DNA of 64,000 nucleotides from Bacillota bacterium (GTDB lineage Bacteria; Bacillota; Clostridia; Lachnospirales; Lachnospiraceae), in assembly GCA_023414875.1 (NCBI GenBank), contig JAEZMV010000016.1:62001-126000 (forward strand), in the 5' to 3' direction. Both the position numbers and the translations under genes were made by a program. Positions 25,985 to 34,901 of the stretch are shown in pieces. The notes under the pieces are model-generated. The model saw only the letters and a program-made list of their open reading frames with translations, was not told where the DNA came from and did no database searches. Position 1 is the first letter of the stretch, and the number at the start of each line of letters is the position of its first letter.

Positions 25985-26123
25985 AACTATTCAGGGCAGT
26001 AGAAATATTTATAAAATAGGCCGTGAAAGCTTGCTTTCTAAGGACTGTTGTTAAATATTTCTATTGGATTAATCCAATACAGCGAGGAAATCAGTAGGAT
26101 TTTCGAGCCTGTTCTGAATAGTT
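25985..26123. mobile_element. 139-bp inverted-repeat element (MITE-like)
   Basis: Left arm is 27 bases: AACTATTCAGGGCAG directly followed by TAGAAATATTTA. Their partners are split on the right: TAAATATTTCTA at 26052-26063 and CCTGTTCTGAATAGTT at 26108-26123. The interior has palindromes GAAAGCTTGCTTTC and ATTGGATTAATCCAAT. It fills the gap between the bactofilin stop and pyrH. It could also act as a terminator or processing structure for the upstream genes. Confidence 0.5.
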
Positions 26124-26131
26124 TCTACTAT

Positions 26132-26989
26132 TTATTCAAAGATATTGTCAACATCAACCGCTGAGTAGCTCAAGGAACAGAAACCTTCAATTACAGCGCC
26201 GTTATTAATCTGAACTGATTTTGCTTTGATGTTACCTTTAATAATGGCAGTAGAATCAATCACTATCGGTCCATTGATATCGATTTCACCCTTTACCGCT
26301 CCTGCGATTACACCAGAAGTTGCAACGATATCTCCAATAACCACGGTTCCTAAGCCTACTTTAACACTACCTTCACTGGAGATACTGCCTTCCAGACGCT
26401 CTGTATTAACATATACTTCAGCCGCTGAAGAATTACCCACAATTTTACCTGTTATCGATAATTTCCCCAAACATTCGATATCACCGGTAATGGAACCCAT
26501 GACATCCAAAGATCCATCGGAAGAAATGCTTCCGTTGATGGTTGTACCTTTTGATATTACTGTTACTTCATCTTCGTCGGACACAGATGTTGTTCTTACC
26601 TTAGGAACAGCTTTTTCCTTATTCTCTATCACCTTTTCTGTTTCCTCATCCGCATTTAAAGCATCAAGTAAATCTAAATCAATATTATCCTCCATATCTT
26701 CTCCCTCTTCTTCCACATTATCCTCTGAATTTAAATTTAATACAGTTTGATCAACTTCCGGCTTGTCCAAATCGTTGTCTAGTTCCTCGGTCATATCATC
26801 CTGTGCAAATTCTTCAAGCCATTCTTTCATTTTCTCATTGTCCGAAGTATCCTCAGAAGAAACATCAAAAGTATCTAAAGTATTCACGATTTCTTCTGTC
26901 TCCTTCTCCTCTTGGACCAATACATCTTCCGGAAGCAGTTCATTCACTGCTTGGGATAAATCATCTTTAAAGTCCTTAAAAAAACCCAT
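26132..26989 (-). CDS. Bactofilin-family cytoskeletal protein
   Basis: A 285-residue protein. The first 140 residues are acidic and low in complexity (many E, D, N), with an amphipathic N-terminus GFFKDFKDDLSQAV. The C-terminal half is a bactofilin beta-helix: TVISKGTTINGSISSDGSLD, MGSITGDIECLGKLSITGKI, GSISSEGSVKVGLGTVVIGD, and IIKGNIKAKSVQINNGAVIE with the regular IxGxI rhythm. Bactofilins form filaments that localise wall enzymes. It is 25 bases downstream of a polysaccharide deacetylase gene, which suggests a joint wall-related role (inference). The long acidic head is unusual. Confidence 0.88.
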   Translation of the reverse strand: MGFFKDFKDDLSQAVNELLPEDVLVQEEKETEEIVNTLDTFDVSSEDTSDNEKMKEWLEEFAQDDMTEELDNDLDKPEVDQTVLNLNSEDNVEEEGEDMEDNIDLDLLDALNADEETEKVIENKEKAVPKVRTTSVSDEDEVTVISKGTTINGSISSDGSLDVMGSITGDIECLGKLSITGKIVGNSSAAEVYVNTERLEGSISSEGSVKVGLGTVVIGDIVATSGVIAGAVKGEIDINGPIVIDSTAIIKGNIKAKSVQINNGAVIEGFCSLSYSAVDVDNIFE

Positions 26990-27014
26990 TTGTAAATACC
27001 TCCCTATGTAATGG

Positions 27015-28274
27015 TTAATTAATTGAATTCGCCTTTATCATCTGAATCGGTTTAACATCCTTGTCTAAAGGTAAAATTTCTGCACCCCCAGAAATCAAAG
27101 CTTCTAATAACTCGGGAAGTGACTCTACCGTTTTTTCTTTGTCTTGTGCATCGTGTAATAGTACAATCGAGGTTTTCTTTATTGCTACTCCACTCAGCAC
27201 ATTATCAATTAACTGTTCTTTCGTATAGGTTATGCCGGTTGCATCTCCATTCAAAACATTCCAGTCATAATAAACAATTGAAGCATCATTTAAGTATTTA
27301 ATAAAATCTTCCATTCCGTTCTTATTTACCTGGTTATTACTACCACCCGGAAAACGGAAAATTGATGGCTTGTACCCAGTAGTATCATATAACAGTTTCC
27401 ATAGTTTTGTAAAGTCCTTATCAAAATCTTCTATGGAATTATATATATTTTTGTATATATGAGAATATGAATGCATTCCTAAAGTATGCCCTTCATCAAC
27501 AATTCTCTGATACAGCTCTTTTGATCTTTTATCTGACTTACCTACAACAAAAAATGTTGCTTTTACCTGATATTCCTTCAGAATATCCAATATATCATCG
27601 GTATATTTGCTTGGCCCATCATCAAAGGTCAGATAGACTTTTTTACCAGCATACTGCTCGGATTTTTCATTACGGTCCAAGCTGTTTTCCACCTTCTCAT
27701 CATTATCATCATCTACATCTTGCGAATTAGTATTACTATTTTCCGATTGATTAAGCTCCGAATTATTATCCTCAGCATGATCAAGTGATTTCTCTTGATT
27801 TTTATCCATATCGCTTCCATCATTCATCTGGTTTTGTTGTGATGTTTCTTGTACAATATCAGCACTTTCCGCTGGGTCCTTTGAAACCGCAGCAGTTTCT
27901 TCATCAGCTGTCTGATCTTCAGAACTATTATTCGTAAGTGTTCCTTCTATTTCCTCATAAAGAATGGACTTTGGATCCTTGTTTAGTTCTTCATTGACAG
28001 CATCAGGCACCTCGGCTGCATATGCAATATGTTCTCCGGTGATTGACTCCGTTAAAGTATTTTCGTTATTTGTATATGATAATAGCTCCACTTGTCTTTG
28101 AAGCCTGCTTACTTGAATCCCTAATAAAATACAGCCTATGGTAGGCAAGATCATTAGCAAGGTTACGATGATTACGATTACCAACTTCATACGAATAATT
28201 CGTTTTCTTCTCTTGTTGTTTACCTTTTCTTTGCTGACGAAATCTTTAGTTGTGGCATCATTTACGCTTTGCAA
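27015..28274 (-). CDS. Membrane-anchored NodB-type polysaccharide deacetylase
   Basis: Predicted extracytoplasmic deacetylase of wall or exopolysaccharide amino sugars. The 419-residue protein has a basic cytoplasmic start, one membrane segment (about 31-53), a linker rich in E, D, N, S and Q (about 85-205), then the NodB domain with metal-binding YLTFDDGPSKYTDDIL, HTLGMHSYSHIY and FRFPGGSNN, and IVLLHDA near the end. All catalytic motifs look intact. The start appears to be TTG 28274, preceded by GGGGTGAGG; no other in-frame start occurs before the membrane segment. Paired with the bactofilin gene. Confidence 0.88.
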   Translation of the reverse strand: MQSVNDATTKDFVSKEKVNNKRRKRIIRMKLVIVIIVTLLMILPTIGCILLGIQVSRLQRQVELLSYTNNENTLTESITGEHIAYAAEVPDAVNEELNKDPKSILYEEIEGTLTNNSSEDQTADEETAAVSKDPAESADIVQETSQQNQMNDGSDMDKNQEKSLDHAEDNNSELNQSENSNTNSQDVDDDNDEKVENSLDRNEKSEQYAGKKVYLTFDDGPSKYTDDILDILKEYQVKATFFVVGKSDKRSKELYQRIVDEGHTLGMHSYSHIYKNIYNSIEDFDKDFTKLWKLLYDTTGYKPSIFRFPGGSNNQVNKNGMEDFIKYLNDASIVYYDWNVLNGDATGITYTKEQLIDNVLSGVAIKKTSIVLLHDAQDKEKTVESLPELLEALISGGAEILPLDKDVKPIQMIKANSIN

Positions 28275-28459
28275 GTCCTCACCCCTGGTTTAAATTCTTT
28301 TAAATATCTTATCACATTTTGATAAGAAAGAACATATATTTTCAAAAAAATACACGGAAAGGGAAGATAAAATATATTATCAAATCATTTTATTATTGAA
28401 CATACAAAAGAAACGATTATAACTAAGGCACTCCTTCCTTTTGATGATATCATCAATAA

Positions 28460-28806
28460 GGTGGGGTGCCAATTGTGTTCTTATATGTATGGCATACTAA
28501 TCAAGGTATGCCGCTGATACTGTCAGGAAATTGGGATGTCCTGATTCCATATTCTAAAACTTATCTGTATGGCGAAAGTAACTGTTTGATGAGGAGAGAG
28601 CTCTTAAGACGGGAAAATCCCACAAATAATAAAGATATTGAACAACTTCTAAGAGAAAAAGTAGAACTTTAAAAAAAGGTCAAATATGGTAGTAAAAATC
28701 TCAACTCTTATCAACTTGCAATAATTACTGTATAGGATAGTAAAGCAGGTCAGGAATTAGCCAAGGCAGAGAACGTTGTGGTGTCTGTCCCTGACGAGAT
28801 GGAGTA
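28460..28806 (+). pseudogene. Decayed or recoded frame with two in-frame stops
   Basis: One frame on the plus strand stays coding-like over about 110 codons but has a TAA near 28670 and a TAG near 28734. Part 1, from a GTG at 28466 or 28475, reads WHTNQGMPLILSGNWDVLIP, then YLYGESNCLMRRELLRREN and DIEQLLREKVEL. Part 2 reads KKVKYGSKNLNSYQLAIITV. Part 3 reads DSKAGQELAKAENVVVSVPD and runs into the antisense of the lacI end. AAGGTGG lies near the GTG. The product family is not recognised; a pseudogene is the simplest view. The rest of 28275-28459 shows no gene. Confidence 0.35.
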
Positions 28807-29790
28807 TTATATGGTTTCCCCTTTCACCAAAAGATAATCTAAGAGTATCTCAGTTTGAGTAGTTTTCCCATTGATCAGGTCAAAGAGCATCTTCACTGCA
28901 TTTTGAGCTATTCTTTCTACTGAATTGTCTATTGTAGTAAGTCTTGGTGTAACATAATCTAAAACATCAATGTTATCAAAGCCCATAATTCCATAATCTT
29001 TAGGTGTTCGTTTGCCAAGTGATTTTAAATGCTTCATAAGGTCCAATGCAAACATATCACCAGAGCAGAAAAAAGCAGTTTTCACACCATCTGCTAATTG
29101 ATTTGCACAACAGCTCAAATAGTCTACTTGATCAATAACAACTACCTCAACTTCTGTTGAACACATCATTGCTTCTTTAAAGCCCTTTTCTCTTTCTTCA
29201 TGAACATAGATATTCTCTTTTCCACGGTCTAACAATGGCGGACAAACAAATACCACTTTTTGATAGCCCTTCTCGATTATCTGAACAGCTGCTGCTCTTG
29301 CTGCTTCTCGTTCATTAATTCCAACAAAAGGAATATCTTCTTCAATTTTATTATCAATGGTTACAATCGGTGTATTTAAACTATAAAGATACTCTTTATA
29401 CTCTTCTCCTTGATTAACCGAGGATAAAATAATCCCTTCCACATGATAATCCACAAGTCTTGCAATCTGCTCTTTTTCTATAGCAGGGCTTTTCTCATGT
29501 AGCGCAATGTTAACAAAGTATCCCTGCTTTTTAGCCTCTGCTTCGATTGCACTTAACATCTGCGCAAAATATCGGTTATTCACATCAAGTACTACTACAC
29601 CAATGTTGTAGGTCTGACCTTTGACAAGTCCTCTTGCTAACAAATCTGGTCGATAATCATATTTCTTCACAGTTTCTAAAATAAAATCCTTGGTCTGTGG
29701 ATTAATCCTTCCAGTATCCGATAACGCACGATGTACTGTTGTACGTGATACTCCACATATCTTAGCAATGTCCTTCGTTGTTATACCCAT
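28807..29790 (-). CDS. LacI-family regulator of the arabinoside locus
   Basis: A 327-residue repressor: helix-turn-helix ITTKDIAKICGVSRTTVHRA with hinge DLLARGLVKGQ, then a sugar-sensing domain with NRYFAQMLSAIEAEAKKQGY, FCSGDMFALDLMKH and IMGFDNIDVLDYVTPRLTTI. ATG 29790 begins the family consensus; a TTG at 29799 nearer the AAGAAAGAG is possible. It lies downstream of GH51 and its importer. Its likely targets are the GTACACGTGTAC palindromes at 34.8 kb. The two tandem arrays directly upstream may control it. Confidence 0.88.
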   Translation of the reverse strand: MGITTKDIAKICGVSRTTVHRALSDTGRINPQTKDFILETVKKYDYRPDLLARGLVKGQTYNIGVVVLDVNNRYFAQMLSAIEAEAKKQGYFVNIALHEKSPAIEKEQIARLVDYHVEGIILSSVNQGEEYKEYLYSLNTPIVTIDNKIEEDIPFVGINEREAARAAAVQIIEKGYQKVVFVCPPLLDRGKENIYVHEEREKGFKEAMMCSTEVEVVVIDQVDYLSCCANQLADGVKTAFFCSGDMFALDLMKHLKSLGKRTPKDYGIMGFDNIDVLDYVTPRLTTIDNSVERIAQNAVKMLFDLINGKTTQTEILLDYLLVKGETI

Positions 29791-29824
29791 AATAGACAAA
29801 TCTCTTTCTTAAGTCATTTCTTAA

Positions 29825-29880
29825 TACTATCAATAATAGTATAATATTACTATCAATAACAGTATAATGTTACTATACCA
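29825..29880. repeat. 23-bp tandem repeat array upstream of lacI
   Basis: Two full copies of a 23-bp unit beginning TACTATCAATAA (29825-29847 and 29848-29870, 21 of 23 identical), then a partial TACTATACC. Each unit holds the palindrome ATACTAT-N5-ATAGTAT or a near match, so each could be a binding site. Confidence 0.75.
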
Positions 29881-29906
29881 TAAAATCACAAAAATCGATA
29901 TATATA

Positions 29907-29984
29907 TTTTTATTTCGAACAAAAACACAGTATTTCTATTTCGAACAAAAGCATAATATTTTCTATTTTGAGCAAAACACCTAC
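29907..29984. repeat. 26-bp tandem repeat array upstream of lacI
   Basis: Three copies with about 26-bp period: 29907-29932, 29933-29958 and from 29960. The shared core is TATTTCGAACAAAA, with TATTTTGAGCAAAA in the third. It lies between the GH51 stop and the 23-bp array. Confidence 0.7.
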
Positions 29985-29987
29985 AAA

Positions 29988-31496
29988 TTATATAACTTGA
30001 ATTCGAAGCATATTGAAAGAAAGTGGTTGAAGCTTTGCTTTTACTGATCCATCTACCACTTCGGAATCCTCTACTTGATATGGCTTAACCTCATTATGAT
30101 TCTTGAGATTACTAGCTTTCTTATCTTTATGACTTAATGCAAGATGTTCCTTAATACTCTCTATCTGGAACTGCTGAAGCGTTAAGTTTAAATCAACACT
30201 TTCATCTTCACTTCTATTAACTGCGAAAATTACCAGCTCATTTTTTTCATCATTGTATACAACCACTTCGTCCACGTAAGGTACCTTCTCAAAGCCTTCA
30301 CAGGAATAAGCTTGGCACTGTAACAACTCCTGCATCACAAGCCCATTGCCATAATTCGCCATCCACGAGAAGGGATAAAATATTGGTTGTACCCATACCT
30401 CACCACCTCTTTCCGTCATAATGGCAGCACTGATATTTGTTAATAAAGACTGACACGCTATTTTAATACGATCCGCATGTTTAACAAAATTCATTATCAT
30501 GCTGGAAAAAAGTAAGCTGTCCTCCATAGTATAAATCTGCTCACTTATATGGGGTGCAATCTGCCATGGTTTCTCATCCACTTGAGCTGCTACCTCTTTA
30601 TCTGGAATGGACCATACTCCCCACTCATCAAAGCTGATATCAAGCACCTTCTTAGAACGTTTCTTTGCTTTTACAACATCACAGGCAGCAATTACTGTAT
30701 TAATATAATTTTCCATATCAATGGATTGAGCAAGAAAATATTTTGTTCCCTTCTCTTGATTTCCGTAATATTGATGAAGAGATATATAGTCTACATAATC
30801 GTAAGTGTAGCCTAAGGTAATCACTTCCCAGTCTGGATACGAAATCATATCCGATTTACTGCTACCGCAAGACACTAATTTGATATCTGTGTCTACCTGT
30901 TTCATAGCTTTTGCTGTCTCTTGTGCCAGCCTTCCATATTCATCTGCTGTCTTATGCCCAATTTGCCAATCGCCATCCATTTCATTTCCAAGACACCACG
31001 TTTTAATTTGATAGGGCTGTGTGACTCCATGTTCTTTCCTTAAATCACTATAATAAGTTCCTTCTTTTATGTTACAGTACTCAACTAGCGATACTGCATT
31101 TTCTATTCCTTTCGTTCCTAGATTTACTGCAAAAATCGGTTCAATATCTGCTTTCTTTGCCCATTTCATAAACTCATTGGTTCCGAATTCGTTGGTTTCG
31201 ATTGCTCGCCAAGCAATTTCTAAACGCTTAGGACGATATTGCACAGGCCCAACTCCATCTTTCCAATCGTAGCATGAAACATAATTTCCCCCAGGATAAC
31301 GAATGCCTGTTACCCCCATTTCCTTAACCTTCTCAAGCACATCTCTCCGAAAGCCATCCTCATCAGCTGTTGGGTGTCCTGGTTCATAGATACCAGAATA
31401 TACAACTCTACCCATATGCTCTACAAAGGAACTATATATCCGTTTATCGATTCTTCCCTTTATGTAATCCTTATTTACAATAATATCAGCTTTCAT
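29988..31496 (-). CDS. GH51 alpha-L-arabinofuranosidase
   Basis: Removes terminal arabinofuranose from arabino-oligosaccharides such as those from arabinoxylan or arabinan. The 502-residue protein has no signal peptide, so it acts in the cytoplasm. The GH51 barrel shows GIRYPGGNYVSCYDWKDGVG, acid/base Glu in WCLGNEMDG (near 170), HQYYGN, and nucleophile Glu in FDEWGVW (near 291). A C-terminal beta domain completes the usual length. The start is ATG 31496 with AAGGAGG six bases upstream. It follows the AraQ-like permease, so substrates would arrive by that importer. Confidence 0.95.
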   Translation of the reverse strand: MKADIIVNKDYIKGRIDKRIYSSFVEHMGRVVYSGIYEPGHPTADEDGFRRDVLEKVKEMGVTGIRYPGGNYVSCYDWKDGVGPVQYRPKRLEIAWRAIETNEFGTNEFMKWAKKADIEPIFAVNLGTKGIENAVSLVEYCNIKEGTYYSDLRKEHGVTQPYQIKTWCLGNEMDGDWQIGHKTADEYGRLAQETAKAMKQVDTDIKLVSCGSSKSDMISYPDWEVITLGYTYDYVDYISLHQYYGNQEKGTKYFLAQSIDMENYINTVIAACDVVKAKKRSKKVLDISFDEWGVWSIPDKEVAAQVDEKPWQIAPHISEQIYTMEDSLLFSSMIMNFVKHADRIKIACQSLLTNISAAIMTERGGEVWVQPIFYPFSWMANYGNGLVMQELLQCQAYSCEGFEKVPYVDEVVVYNDEKNELVIFAVNRSEDESVDLNLTLQQFQIESIKEHLALSHKDKKASNLKNHNEVKPYQVEDSEVVDGSVKAKLQPLSFNMLRIQVI

Positions 31497-31513
31497 GAAT
31501 AACCTCCTTATCA

Positions 31514-32344
31514 TTATTCTTTAATGCCTGCAGTTGCAATTCCCTCAACAAAATATTTCTGACACCCTAAGTATAACACCAGTAATGGCGTAAGCGAAAT
31601 CATCGTTGCGGCCAAGGTAGGGCCGTATTTTATAACCTTATTACCCACTAATATGGCAAGTCCAGCGGATAAGGTCCTCTTGTCAGGTGAACTAGTGAGC
31701 ATCAATGGATAAAGAAGATCATTCCAATTGTTCATAAAATGGAATATTGCAAGACTAAAGAGTGCCGGCTTACAAAGTGGTAGCATGATATAACGGTATA
31801 TGCGAAATTCTCCCACGCCATCCATTCGTCCAGACTCCTCCAAGGATTTTGGAAGCCCTACAAAAAAGGATCTCATCATATAGATACCAAATGCACTGGT
31901 TGCTCTAGGAAGAATTAATCCAAGATAGGTATCCAATAGATTCAATTTATATATCTCTATATAAAGTGGAGTCATAATAATCTGAAATGGAACCATCATC
32001 GTTAAAAGAATGATGGAAAACAACAGCTTTGACCCTTTAAAATCCATTCTTGCAAATGCGTAACCTGCCATTGAATCGAACAACACACTTATGATAGTAA
32101 CACCACCGGCAAATATGATTGTACTCTTTGTCATATCAAAAATCGGTATACTTTTAATCACATAGAGATACTGGGACAGCGTCCACTTCTTTGGGAAAAA
32201 CTCAGGTGGATACGATATTACACCGGAATCGGTTTTAAAGGAGGAAACAAACAGCCAAATTATAGGTATTAATATTATAAGAAGCATACCACTCGTGATG
32301 ATAAAACCAATGACTCTACCGAAGGTAATTTTTTTCTTATTCAT
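31514..32344 (-). CDS. Sugar ABC transporter permease, AraQ/MalG-like
   Basis: CUT1-type permease, 276 residues, six membrane segments. The EAA loop is LEESGRMDGVGEFRIYRYIM followed by PLCKP. It overlaps the AraP-like gene by 8 bases. Arabino- or xylo-oligosaccharide import is inferred from the neighbouring GH51 gene. Confidence 0.92.
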   Translation of the reverse strand: MNKKKITFGRVIGFIITSGMLLIILIPIIWLFVSSFKTDSGVISYPPEFFPKKWTLSQYLYVIKSIPIFDMTKSTIIFAGGVTIISVLFDSMAGYAFARMDFKGSKLLFSIILLTMMVPFQIIMTPLYIEIYKLNLLDTYLGLILPRATSAFGIYMMRSFFVGLPKSLEESGRMDGVGEFRIYRYIMLPLCKPALFSLAIFHFMNNWNDLLYPLMLTSSPDKRTLSAGLAILVGNKVIKYGPTLAATMISLTPLLVLYLGCQKYFVEGIATAGIKE

Positions 32345-33239
32345 CTGTTTCTTCTCCTTTCTCTAGAATAAATCTTCTGAGAACAAATGTTATCGTAGCG
32401 ATAATGATGAAAAGATATACGGAAATAGAAGAAGCGTAACCTAAATCATATGGAGCTGTTTGAAAACCTCGATCATATATATACTGTACTAAAGTTTCAG
32501 TCTTGTTCAAGGGACCACCCTGTGTCATTACGTAAGCTTGGTCAAACATTTGTATTGCGCTGATTGTTGTAGTTACAATACAAAAACTAATGGTTGGCCA
32601 TATGCTAGGAATTGTAATGTTTACAAACTTCTTAAAAATATTTGCACCATCCAAATCTGCTGCTTCATATAAAGAAGTTGGTACATTAAGAATCGCTGCT
32701 GTGATTAATGTCAATGTATATCCGAACCCTTTCCAAGCACTAACCATAATAATGGTAGGCATAGCAAGGTCAGGATCCTTTAGAAATGATACACTCTCCA
32801 CTCCAATTTGTCGTAATAAATATGGTACTAATCCAAGATTTGGATCTAGCAACATTGACCAGACAATACCGATAGCTGTCATAGAACATACAAACGGTAC
32901 ATAATAAATAGCACGTAAAGCTTTGGTATATCGATTATTCTGTGCAACATAAATACTTAATACTAAAGCAAGCCCAATCTGTAGAGGCACCTCAAACAAT
33001 GCAAAGAATAGACTGTTTAACGTAGCATTACTTACTCTGCTATCGTTAAGTAGCTTTGTAAAATTCTTGAATCCTGCAAAGGAAATATCATTCATAAAGA
33101 TGTTTATGTTTAACATACTTATAATAAATGATGCAATGAGCGGGATAAAAACAAATACTGCAAGTATCAGCATCGAAGGCAGAATAAAAAGATATGCACT
33201 ATTCTGGTAATGTGTTTTTAATTTTGTCTTTCGATTCAT
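32337..33239 (-). CDS. Sugar ABC transporter permease, AraP/MalF-like
   Basis: Partner permease of 300 residues with six membrane segments and EAA loop YEAADLDGANIFKKFVNITI followed by PSIWPT, and the usual QAYVMTQGGP segment. No ATPase gene occurs in the locus, as in the maltodextrin locus, so both may share one. Confidence 0.92.
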   Translation of the reverse strand: MNRKTKLKTHYQNSAYLFILPSMLILAVFVFIPLIASFIISMLNINIFMNDISFAGFKNFTKLLNDSRVSNATLNSLFFALFEVPLQIGLALVLSIYVAQNNRYTKALRAIYYVPFVCSMTAIGIVWSMLLDPNLGLVPYLLRQIGVESVSFLKDPDLAMPTIIMVSAWKGFGYTLTLITAAILNVPTSLYEAADLDGANIFKKFVNITIPSIWPTISFCIVTTTISAIQMFDQAYVMTQGGPLNKTETLVQYIYDRGFQTAPYDLGYASSISVYLFIIIATITFVLRRFILEKGEETDE

Positions 33240-33288
33240 ACTGTATCCTTTCTTTATTAAGATAACGTTATGTCCATCAATGTTTTTA

Positions 33289-33333
33289 TTCTTGTGAACT
33301 GATGCAAGTTATGATAACACCAGTTCACAAGAA
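33289..33333. terminator. Hairpin between the binding-protein and permease genes
   Basis: Perfect 13-bp arms TTCTTGTGAACTG (33289-33301) and CAGTTCACAAGAA (33321-33333), flanked on both sides by A/T runs. It probably terminates part of the transcripts or protects the 3' end of the binding-protein mRNA. Confidence 0.75.
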
Positions 33334-33412
33334 ATAAAAATCATAGAGTTATCTTTCTAACATAGTACAGCTATAATCTAAATATAAGATAATACAATCT
33401 TCATTTGCATAT

Positions 33413-34729
33413 CTACTGCGCTAATACTTTATCCATAGCTGCAACAGCTTCTTTTAAAGCATCTGCTGGAGTAGCGCCCCCATTAATTACCTTTTCAAAC
33501 ATAGGAATCATAACATCATTATCAATCTGACTTGCTAATGAATAACCTAGATTATAAGCACGTCCAATCTCTGTTGCCACAGATATCGAGTTCAGTACCT
33601 CATCATTTTTAATATCATTATCCTCTGCAAGTGTTTTAGACCATACAGGGAAACCATTTCTTTGAGACCATTCTTTTAAAATTTCATCATTAAGCCAGTA
33701 TTTCATAAACTTATAAGCTGCTTCCTTCTTGGCTGCATCGGTTCCCTTTGGAATGACATAGCTACATCCACCTGCTGGTGAGAAAGCACCTGCACTACCT
33801 GCTACGCAAGGAGCAATACCAAAGTTAATTCCTTGTGTTCTTAAACCATTGATTTGCCAAGGTCCACTCATGTACATAGCAATCTGCCCAGCCTGTAGCA
33901 TCGTATCTGCATCAGCGCCTGTAATATTGAGCGGTGTTACTTTCTTGTTCACAGTTAAATCCTGAAGCCATTCTAAGGTTTTTAGGTTTGCATCTGAATT
34001 CAACAGATTTGTATTTGTATTTGGATCATCTGCGTCACCACCATTTGCCCAAAGGAACTGCATGTATGTAGCATTGGTAGGTAAAGCAAGTCCATATTGA
34101 TTCTTTGAAGGATCTGTAAGCTTTACTGCATAATCTGCAAGCTCCTCTAAGGTTGTCGGCGGTGTGTTTGGATCAAGACCTGCTGCTTCGAACAAATCCT
34201 TATTCCAATATAAATAGCTAACATTGTATTGCATAGGTGTACCATATAACTTGCCATCTACATAAGATAATTCGGTAACATTTTCTAAAAAGTTGTTTTT
34301 ATCTACACCAGTTGTCTCCCAGAAATCACTGATATCCTCAAGTGAATCATTGCTAACATAAGGTGCAATATTCTCCACTCCAAATAAAACTAGATCCGGT
34401 GCTGTTTTTGTTGCGATGGCTGCCGGAAGTTTCTGCTGCAAGGTGTCATTTGGCATGATGTCCATCTCAATTTTGATATTATCAGTATTAGTTTCATTGT
34501 ACTTGTCTACAATTTCACGTAGGATGTCTCCATCTGATCCTGTGAATACATTCCAGAACTGAAGTGTCACAGGTTCCTCATTTACTTTTTCTTCAGTTAC
34601 TTTTTCTTCAGTTACTTTTTCTTCAGTTACATTTTCTTCATTTGTTGTGTCAGGTGTATCCTTTTGACACCCAACTAATAACATGGAAATAATTGTTGCT
34701 GTTAATATTACACTTAACAACCTTTTCAT
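33413..34729 (-). CDS. Sugar-binding lipoprotein of the arabinoside ABC importer
   Basis: Family-1 extracellular binding protein, 438 residues. The signal sequence ends in the lipobox LLVGC. A linker follows in which VTEEK occurs three times in a row, encoded by a perfect 15-bp tandem repeat (34584-34628). The binding domain shows VTLQFWNVFTGSDGDILREI, APDLVLFGVENIAPY and QIAMYMSGPWQING. It is the first gene after the twin-operator promoter and is separated from its permeases by a hairpin, which would let it be made in excess. Confidence 0.93.
   Translation of the reverse strand: MKRLLSVILTATIISMLLVGCQKDTPDTTNEENVTEEKVTEEKVTEEKVNEEPVTLQFWNVFTGSDGDILREIVDKYNETNTDNIKIEMDIMPNDTLQQKLPAAIATKTAPDLVLFGVENIAPYVSNDSLEDISDFWETTGVDKNNFLENVTELSYVDGKLYGTPMQYNVSYLYWNKDLFEAAGLDPNTPPTTLEELADYAVKLTDPSKNQYGLALPTNATYMQFLWANGGDADDPNTNTNLLNSDANLKTLEWLQDLTVNKKVTPLNITGADADTMLQAGQIAMYMSGPWQINGLRTQGINFGIAPCVAGSAGAFSPAGGCSYVIPKGTDAAKKEAAYKFMKYWLNDEILKEWSQRNGFPVWSKTLAEDNDIKNDEVLNSISVATEIGRAYNLGYSLASQIDNDVMIPMFEKVINGGATPADALKEAVAAMDKVLAQ
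34584..34643. repeat. 15-bp tandem repeat inside the binding-protein linker
   Basis: Three perfect copies of ACTTTTTCTTCAGTT (34584-34628) and a degenerate fourth. The 15-bp unit keeps the frame, so copy-number changes would only lengthen or shorten the linker. Confidence 0.9.
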
Positions 34730-34789
34730 AATACTTACCTCCTAATTAGTATGATAGAAAACTCGATCTACGAACTTTCTATTAAATGT

Positions 34790-34801
34790 GTACACGTGTA
34801 C
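34790..34801. promoter_or_regulatory. LacI-type operator, arabinoside locus, proximal to gene
   Basis: Perfect palindrome GTACACGTGTAC with central CG, in the 5' leader of the binding-protein gene, 61 bases before its ATG. Confidence 0.75.
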
Positions 34802-34875
34802 TCATATTGAAATTTAAGAGAATTTCTTCCACTAAAAAAAATGTGTCTGTCCTTCTCTATTTCTTGTATTGATGC

Positions 34876-34887
34876 GTTCACGTGTAC
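34876..34887. promoter_or_regulatory. LacI-type operator, arabinoside locus, at the promoter
   Basis: GTTCACGTGTAC, one base off the palindrome at 34790-34801, with centres 86 bp apart. It sits just downstream of the predicted start of transcription, where a repressor would block initiation. Confidence 0.75.
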
Positions 34888-34901
34888 TCTTTACATGCTT
34901 A

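Noticed and set aside
26226..26750. Rightward 174-codon frame antisense to the bactofilin gene
   Set aside because: Ser/Thr/Ile-rich translation is the mirror of the acidic and beta-helix repeats of bactofilin.
29825..29984. CRISPR array
   Set aside because: Units are directly adjacent with no spacers, and the two arrays have different units.
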